Below are positions 1 through 7,300 of a stretch of DNA of 64,000 bases, piece after piece. Numbering within the stretch: position 1 is the stretch's first letter; each line of letters opens with the position of its first letter. The stretch lies in the NCBI GenBank assembly GCA_025055255.1, contig JANWYI010000003.1, positions 24,609-88,608 of the forward strand. Reading direction: 5' to 3'. The notes beneath the pieces are model-generated. The model did not search any database and was not told the origin of the DNA. It saw nothing but the letters and a program-made list of their open reading frames with translations. Both the position numbers and the translations under genes were made by a program. The DNA comes from Anaerolineae bacterium (GTDB lineage: Bacteria; Chloroflexota; Anaerolineae; Aggregatilineales; UBA2796).

Positions 1-1
1 G

Positions 2-133
2 GTGTTGGGCAATCAGCCTGTCCTGCTCGTTTACACGGTCACGCACAGCTACAATCCGTCAGCGCCTGATGAATTCCGCATTCCGTTCGACGATCCTGAG
101 ATCGGCTTCGACTGGTCAATCAAGAATCGCTAA
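2..133 (+). CDS. dTDP-4-dehydrorhamnose 3,5-epimerase family protein, C-terminal fragment
   Basis: Only the last 43 codons are in the window, reading in frame from the left edge to a TAA. The peptide ends in FDDPEIGFDWSIKNR, which strongly resembles the C-terminal tail of RmlC/RfbC-type cupin epimerases, where the 'DP.I...W' segment closes the protein. Those enzymes epimerise dTDP-4-keto-6-deoxyglucose on the way to dTDP-rhamnose. The catalytic His/Asp pair lies upstream of the window, so activity cannot be judged. The gene converges on the NUDIX gene and overlaps its end by 18 bases. An RmlA-type nucleotidyltransferase lies far away near 37 kb; a functional link is only a guess. Confidence 0.6.
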   Translation: MLGNQPVLLVYTVTHSYNPSAPDEFRIPFDDPEIGFDWSIKNR

Positions 134-601
134 TGCGGCAAGCGCGCGGCGCACAACTTCAGTGTGGAAAGGCGAGAGCGGCGGCAGCGCCTCGTGCGGT
201 GCGACCCAGCGATAGGCTAACAGCTCTCGGCTCAGGCGGATAGGCTGATCAGGCGCGCTCAGTCGGCATAAGTAGCCAATATCCAGATGGTGTGGCAGGA
301 TCACTGATTTAGCGACGATCAAGGGCTGCAGCACGTCCACTTGCAAGCCTGTCTCTTCGAGCAATTCGCGGCGGACAGTCTGATCAGGCGTCTCGCCGCG
401 ATTCATGCCGCCGCCGGGCAGTCCCCAAGGCGTCAACGGATGAAAGAGGTGCTCAACCAGCAGCAGTTGTCCCTCAGCGTTAAAGACAGCTCCGACGGCG
501 CCAATGCTGACGTGCGCATGAAACGGTCGCAGCAGACGCTGTGGGATATAAACGAGCCACGGCGCGCGCCGTAACAAGTTGGCAAAGCGGCGTGCCATCA
601 T
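116..601 (-). CDS. NUDIX hydrolase
   Basis: A 161-aa protein with a complete NUDIX box, G-x5-E-x7-RELLEETGL, at residues 64-86, all metal-binding glutamates included. NUDIX enzymes hydrolyse nucleoside diphosphates linked to another group; the substrate cannot be read from sequence. The basic N-terminus (two Met codons, then RRFANLLRR) is followed by a standard beta-strand core. It is the last gene of the leftward operon that starts with the EccC-type ATPase: its ATG overlaps the stop of the FHA gene in an ATGA, which implies translational coupling. A NUDIX protein is not a known type VII component, so its place here is worth noting. Its 3' end overlaps the convergent epimerase gene. Confidence 0.9.
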   Translation of the reverse strand: MMARRFANLLRRAPWLVYIPQRLLRPFHAHVSIGAVGAVFNAEGQLLLVEHLFHPLTPWGLPGGGMNRGETPDQTVRRELLEETGLQVDVLQPLIVAKSVILPHHLDIGYLCRLSAPDQPIRLSRELLAYRWVAPHEALPPLSPFHTEVVRRALAALAILD

Positions 602-1275
602 GACGCTTGCGGCGCGTTCGAGATGTACTGCGTCGCGCTTTGCCGTATGCCGAAGGTCAGTGTGATTTGTCCGACGCGCACTTTATCGCCGGGATACATG
701 ACGCGCTTCTCGCCAAGGCGCACCATTGTTGCGCCGTTCAGGTAGACGGGATTGTGCTCGGCAAGGCTCTCGATGTAGAACTGCCCTTGGCTCTCCGTGA
801 CGCGCGCATGGTAGCGCGAGACGCTCTTGGCGCCTTCATAGCCTTCCAAGTTAACCGCCAAAAGCTCGCGGCTGGCAGGATTGCTGTGATCAGGTCGTCC
901 GATGATAGCAGGCTGAAAGTCTATATTGAAAATCTCGCCGCGCGAGTCCTCGCGGAAGAACGGTCGCTTGCTGGTGCTGAACATGATCCGCGAGGCATTG
1001 TTGCCCAAGATCACCTCGCGGCGTGGCGCACGGCGCTCACGGCTGAAGAGCAGGCGCTCGCCTGTCTTCACGCCTTGCTGCTCAAGCGTTTTCTCAGGGT
1101 CGAGCAGTCTACCGTTGCTCTCGATGCGCAGTGTGTAGAGCGCGTCTTGAGGCAGGTTAAATTCCTTGAGCGTCTCTTCAATCAGCGTACGCACAAGCAG
1201 ATTCTCGCGCACAGAGGCTTCCTGCTCAGGCTGATCGAACAAGTCAGATGAGATGGTTATAACCAGACGAGTCAT
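598..1275 (-). CDS. Ubiquitin-like (YukD-type) plus FHA domain protein
   Basis: 225 aa in two parts. Residues 1-80 look like a small ubiquitin-fold domain of the YukD/EsaB/EccD-N type: beta strand LVITISSDL, a helix, then a GRLLDPEKTLEQQGVKTGE turn typical of ubiquitin-like folds. Residues 110-210 are an FHA domain with GR at 126-127, SRYH at 153-156 and N-x4-NG ending at 181, so the phosphothreonine-binding residues are present. FHA domains are known in type VII systems (N-terminus of EssC); here the FHA is on a separate protein next to the ATPase. There is no membrane segment. An AGGAAG element precedes the ATG. The likely role is a cytosolic adaptor reading Ser/Thr phosphorylation; this is inferred from context. 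Confidence 0.8.
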   Translation of the reverse strand: MTRLVITISSDLFDQPEQEASVRENLLVRTLIEETLKEFNLPQDALYTLRIESNGRLLDPEKTLEQQGVKTGERLLFSRERRAPRREVILGNNASRIMFSTSKRPFFREDSRGEIFNIDFQPAIIGRPDHSNPASRELLAVNLEGYEGAKSVSRYHARVTESQGQFYIESLAEHNPVYLNGATMVRLGEKRVMYPGDKVRVGQITLTFGIRQSATQYISNAPQAS

Positions 1276-1307
1276 CGCATTTGCTCTTCCTTGTCGCGTC
1301 TTTAAGA

Positions 1308-1340
1308 GTTAGCTGCTCCGCGTGAGGCAGAGCAGCCAAC
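1308..1340 (-). other. Intra-operon hairpin between eccC and the FHA gene
   Basis: An inverted repeat with 11-base arms (1308-1318 and 1330-1340) and an 11-base loop. In the leftward RNA all 11 pairs form, one of them a G-U wobble. There is no U-tract after it, so it is more likely a processing or attenuation hairpin setting the ratio of the ATPase to the downstream FHA and NUDIX proteins than a full terminator. Confidence 0.45.
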
Positions 1341-1350
1341 AATCCGTGTA

Positions 1351-4300
1351 CTAGTCGCCGCTGCGCGGCTCAGCAGCCGCTTCAGGCGCTGCAGGCGTGC
1401 CTTGAGCGCCGTCACCGCCGCCATTGCCGCTCGTAGCCGCAGCGCGTTTGCGCGCCTCTGCCTCTGCCTTGCGCCGATCAATTTCCTCTTGGCTGAGCTT
1501 GACAGGCGTAGGCTTTGGTGCAACGGTTGCCGCTGCTTGCAGCTCTTTTTCCAGCTCCTCGATGCTCTTCTGAGCGCTCACAACAGCTGTGTCAGACGCA
1601 GCGCGCTCCTGCTCTAGTTTCTTTAGGTCTACATCAGGCGCCTGCGCAGCGCGACGTGCCAGCTCATCAGCCGTGATTGCCAGATTGGCTGCGACTGCTG
1701 CCAATGTTGCGGCGACAGGCTGCAGTGTTGCCTCTTGGCGCAGCTCAGGCACCAAATCAGCTAGCCACTGAGCGCGCGTCTTGTGCTTGGCACAGATGTG
1801 CTCTACCCAGCGATCAAGCGCCTCTTCCATTGTTGCGTCTGCATCGCCTTGCGGCGTGGCGACCTGCATCAGGATTGCACGATTGCTGCGCACGATGTAG
1901 CCGCGTCCAGGCGGAAATTCCTCTGTGCTGGTGCGCAGACGCGCGCCAAGCGAGTTTGCCGACTCGCCGCTATCCAAGCCGAGCGCAAAGCGCGACTCTA
2001 GCGCACGGCGCAGGAAGTCATCTTGACCGCGCATGATGCTAGACGAGCCGCACAGCACGGCATGGAAGCCGTCTGGTCCGTACTTGTTCGCCATGACAGC
2101 CAGATCGCTCAAGATGGTGCCGCGTCCGAACGCGCTGCCGAAATCATCGTAGTTATCGGCAATGAAGAAGACCTCGCGGCGCGGATGTCCTTGCCGTTTT
2201 TCCTCAGGCGTCTCGAATTCAACGCGCAAGTTGGCGATCACTTGTGCCATTTCCTCAGGTGTTGAGACCGTGGCGACCACGTGCGGTAGCTCAGCGAGCG
2301 TGTGCTTGCTGTGCCGTCCGCCATAGCGGAACAGGCGCTGGCGCAAGTCCACAAGCACTAGCATGACCTGTGACGGATCGTAGAGCGCGGCTGTCGCCAA
2401 AATCCATGTGCGCAGCGCCGTCGTCTTGCCGCTGAGCGGCGGACCGATGATCACGAAGTGTGGACCGCGCGCCTGCAAGTCGAAGGCAGCTGGCTCAAGG
2501 TTAGTGTCTTCAATGCCGAGAATGGTCTCGATGACGCCGCTGCGTGGGTGTGCAGGCAGGATTGTGTTAAGCGGAATCACCTTGCGTAGGATGTCAATAC
2601 CGCTCGGACGCGGACGCCCTGCCCAAGTCCGCGCCATTTGCTCGACCAGCTGTGCCAGCTTCTTAGTGTCGTCCAACTTGCGGACTTCTGTGTCTTCTTC
2701 GGTCAAGGTGACTGGCACGGCAATTTGCATCTCAAGGGCTTGCTTGTTGCGCAGCACAAAGCCGCGACCTGGGTCTTGTGGCACGCCTTGCACGCGCCCA
2801 ATGATGTTCATGTAGTCAGCAGCGTCGTTCAGCTTCAGCGCGAGGCGCTCAGTGAACAGATTGAAGAGCTTGTTGGTGAAGACGCCTGAGCTATCGGCTG
2901 TGACCACAAAGTGGACGCCGTTAGCACGTCCATCGCGGATGACGCTGATCAGATCAGGCAAGAGCGGCTCGTAGTTCTCACGAAACTCAGCGAAGTTGTC
3001 AATCACGATCAGCATCGCTGGAATGACGCGGTCAGGATTTGCAGCGTTATAGTCAAAGAGCGTATCGGCACGCGCCTTGCTCAAAATGTCACGACGGCGT
3101 TCGATCTCACTAGCGGCACGGCGCAATAGACGCTGAATGCGCTCATCCTCGCCTGAGTTGATGGTCGGCGCGCTGACATGCGGCAACTCGTTCAACACAC
3201 TCAAGCCTTTGCCGCCTAAGTCCATAATGTAGACGTTCAGCTCAGCGGGTGAGTGCGTCGCTGCGAGCGCCATGATCAGCGTGCGCAGCATGAAGGTCTT
3301 GCCCATGCCTGAGGCGCCGATCACGACCACATGACCTTTGGTCAGGTCGAGCTGCAACGCCATTTGTGAGGCTTCCAGTGGATTGTCAACTAAGCCGATG
3401 TTGGCGCGCATGGCTTCGGTCTTCCAATTAATGCCGCGCCATGCGCCGCGTCCGTCGCGCCACTCGATCATGGCAGGGCTGAGCGGCAAGAGCGGATTCG
3501 GCTTGCGCTCGCCTTCCAGACTCGTCTGGTCAAGCGTTAAGCGCAGCGGCAGCGGATCGGGATACGGCTTGGGTTGCGGCTTGACGTCAGGATTTTCCTC
3601 AGCAAGGCGCTTCATGATCGCGGTCAGCACATTGGAGAGGAAAATTTCGTTAGCGGTGTCTTTATCCTCGCGCAAGTGCGCCAAAAAGTCGGGCAACGGA
3701 CCGTCATACGGACCGCCAGCGCGCGCTACCTGCATCAGCTCAAGGTTATCGTTGCCGACCTGCAAGAAAGCGCGACCTGGGATGTTGTTCGGCAAGAAAG
3801 CAGCATCGGCGCGCTTGAGCAGCTCTTTTGAGTCGTCTCCAGTCTCCACACGCAGACAAATGCGCCATTTGATGTTCGAACGCATTTGATCGGTCACCAC
3901 GCCGGCTGGACGCTGAGTCGCCAAGATCAGACAGACGCCGAGCGCACGTCCCAAGCGCGTAATCGAGTCAAGGCTGCCCTTGAATTCAGGATTCTCCTTG
4001 ACCATCTCAGCGAATTCGTCCACGATGATGAAGAGGAACGGGAACGGCTCACGGCGTACGTGCAGATTACGCTTGCGGTAGTCCACAATGTGTTTGGTCT
4101 GTGTGACGGCGAGCAAGGCTGAGCGGCGATTCATCTCTGCCTTCATCGCTGTGAAAGTGCGCGCGCCTGCCAAGCCTTGCAAGTTAGTGACAATGTCTAC
4201 AGCGTGCGGCAAGCCTTTGAACGGATCGAACGCGCTACCGCCTTTGTAGTCGGCGAGGATGAAGTTGACCACGCTTGGATCGTAGCGCATGGCAAGACCT

Positions 4301-7300
4301 GCCACGATGGTCAACAGCAACTCTGACTTACCAGAGCCAGTAGTGCCAGCGACCATGCCATGCACGCCGTCAATTTGCTGGTCAAAGATCAACGAGCGGA
4401 CTTTATTGCCCGTCACCAAGCCAACAGGCGCCTTGAGCCACTCGGCACGCTCAGGCTTGCGGCTCTCGCGCCACCAGTCAAGGATCGGGAAGTCCATCAC
4501 AGACTTGTACTCGCGCTTATCGAGCAGCTCAAAGAGCTGGACAAGCGAGAGCTGGCGCACAAGGTCAACGCTCTGCGGCACAGGACGTTCGCCCCACGTC
4601 TCTTTCATGATCGCCACAATGCGTGAGAGCTTTTTGAGGACATCCAGACCTTGCTTCGCCTCAGCCTCAGTGACCGTAATCGGCTGCGCGACCTGCATTT
4701 CAAGCGGCTCATTTTCCACAGGTACAAAGCCGCGACCTGGGATATCAGGCAGGTTCGGCATGTTGCGCCCGACGACTAGTGAGTACTCAGTCGCGTCGGT
4801 CAGCTTAAAAGCGAGCCGCGTAGCGAACATATTGTAGAGCTTGCTGGGCAAGGCGCCGACCTGCTGCGTCGTCACGATGAAGTGAATGCCATTTGCACGC
4901 GCGTCGCGCACGATTGCTGTCAGCTCTGGCAACAGGTTTTCGTAGTTCTCACGGAACTCGGCGAAGTTGTCAATCATTACCAAGATAGCAGGCATCGCCT
5001 TGTCAGGATACTGCGTGTTAAAGATGGCTAAATCTTCAGCGCGCGCCTGACTGAGCAACGCCTTGCGCTGCTCTAGCTCATCTGAGAGACGCCGCAGCAA
5101 GGCTGAGACGCGGTCGTCTTCAGAGGGATAGATTGAGCAAGCGACGTGCGGCAAGTCCAACAGTACGTCCAAGCCTTTGCCGCCGAAGTCCATCATGTAA
5201 ATGTGCAGCTCTTTGGGCGAGTGCGTCGCAGCAAGCGACATCGCCACAGTGCGCAGCAGAACGGTCTTGCCCGTGCCGCTTGCGCCAACGGCGACCACAT
5301 GTCCGCGATTAAAGTTTAGGACGAGCTGCAGTTGCTGCGCGTGAGCAGGATCGTCAATCAAGCCAACTACCGCGCGCATGCCGCTGCGCGCCCAGTCAAT
5401 GCCGCTCCAGTTGCCACGCCCAGCTGACCAGTCCACCATAGCGCGGCTGAGCGGCATGAGCGGATTATCCTCAAAATCTTTCTCTAAGCGGCGCTGATCC
5501 AGTGTGAGCAGGCGCGGCAACGGATCAGGATACGGCTTTTTCTGCTCCAGCACGTCAGGATTGGTCTGCAGCAAGTGGCGCATCATGTGCGAGAGCACGT
5601 CAGTCAGCGCAGGCACATCGCCGCTGTACTTGTCTTTCAAGTAGTCAGGTAGAGCGCCAGTGTACGGACCGCCAGCGCGCGCCACCTGCATCAACTCGAT
5701 GTTATCGTTGCCGACCTGAATATAGCCGCGTCCGGGCACAGTATTCGGCAAGTACGCTGCATCTTCGCGCTTGAGCAACTCGCGCGAGTCGGCGCCGGTC
5801 TCCACGCGCAGGCAGACGCGCCACTTCATGTTTGAGCGCATTTGATCGGTCACCACACCAGCAGGACGCTGTGTGGCGAGGATTAGGAACAGACCGAGCG
5901 CGCGACCGAGCCGCGTGATTGAGTCAAGGTTGCCTTTGAACTCAGGATTTTCCTTGACCATCTCAGCGAACTCGTCCACGATGACGAACAAGAACGGGAA
6001 CGGCTCGCGCGTCTCGTGCAAGTTCCTTTGACGGTACTCAACGATGTGCTTGGTCGAGGTTGCGGCGAGCAAGGCAGAGCGGCGATTCATCTCAGCGCGC
6101 ATGGCTGTAAAAGTGCGCGCGCCTGCCATGCCTTGCAGGTTTGTGACAATGTCCACAGCGTGCGGCAACGCCTCAACAGGCGTGAAAGCGCTACCGCCTT
6201 TGTAGTCCGCTAGGATGAAATTGACCACGCTCGGATCGTAGCGCATGGCGATGCCTGCTACTAAGGTCAGCAGCAACTCAGACTTGCCTGAGCCAGTTGT
6301 GCCGGCGACCATGCCGTGCACGCCATCTACATTCTGGTCAAAGACAATCGAGCGCACTTTGTTGCCTGTGACCAAGCCGATAGGCGCTTTGATCCACTCA
6401 GCACGGCTCGCCTTGCGGCTCTCGCGCCACCACTCAAGGATCGGGAAGTCCAACACGGACTTGTATTCGCGCTTGTCCAATAGTTCGAACAGCTCGATCA
6501 GCGAGAGCGCCTTGACCAAGTCCACGCTTTGCGGACGCGGACGGTCGCCCCAGGCTTTGTTCATGCGCTCGACTAGAATTGCCAGTTTCTTGGTGTTATC
6601 CAGACCTGCTTGCTCATCTTCAACGGTCAGGCTGAGAGGCAAGGCGACCTGCATCTCAAGCGCGTTGCCGTCATACTGGATGAAACCGCGCCCGCCAATC
6701 TCTGGCAGCTGTGAGCTGACGCGCCCGACTACGCCTTGATATTCGCTCACGTCGGGCAGACGGAAAGTCATGCGCTCCGTGATCATGTTGAACATCTTAT
6801 TCGGAATGGCGCTCGGCTGCTGCGAGGTGAAGATGAAGTAGACGCCGTTAGCGCGTCCGTCGCGCACGTACGTGGTCAGCTCTGGCAGGAGATGCTCATA
6901 GGACTCGCGCAGCTCCATGAAGTTGTCTACAACCACCAACATGGCAGGCACAGGCTTTTCAGGATGCGCTACGTTGTATTCGGCGATGCTATCTGTGCGC
7001 ATTTGGCTGAGCAACGCCTTACGCTGCTCCAGCTCATCCTGAATGCGGCGCATGATGGCTGTGACGCGCTCATCTTGGCTCGGCAAGGCGTAGGAAGCAA
7101 CATGTGGCAAGTCACGCACCACGTCCAGACCTTTGCCGCCGAAGTCAAGGATGTAAATGTGCAGCTCTCTTGGCGAATGCGTCGCCGCTAGGGACGTGAT
7201 CAGCGTGCGCAGTAGGAACGTCTTTCCCCAGCCGCTGCCGCCGAAGACTGCCACATGTCCACGATTGAAATCTATGGTTAGCGGCAGCTGCCGTGCATTG

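Noticed and set aside
607..1251. 214-codon frame on the plus strand opposite the FHA gene.
   Set aside because: No recognisable domain; the minus-strand FHA residues are clear.
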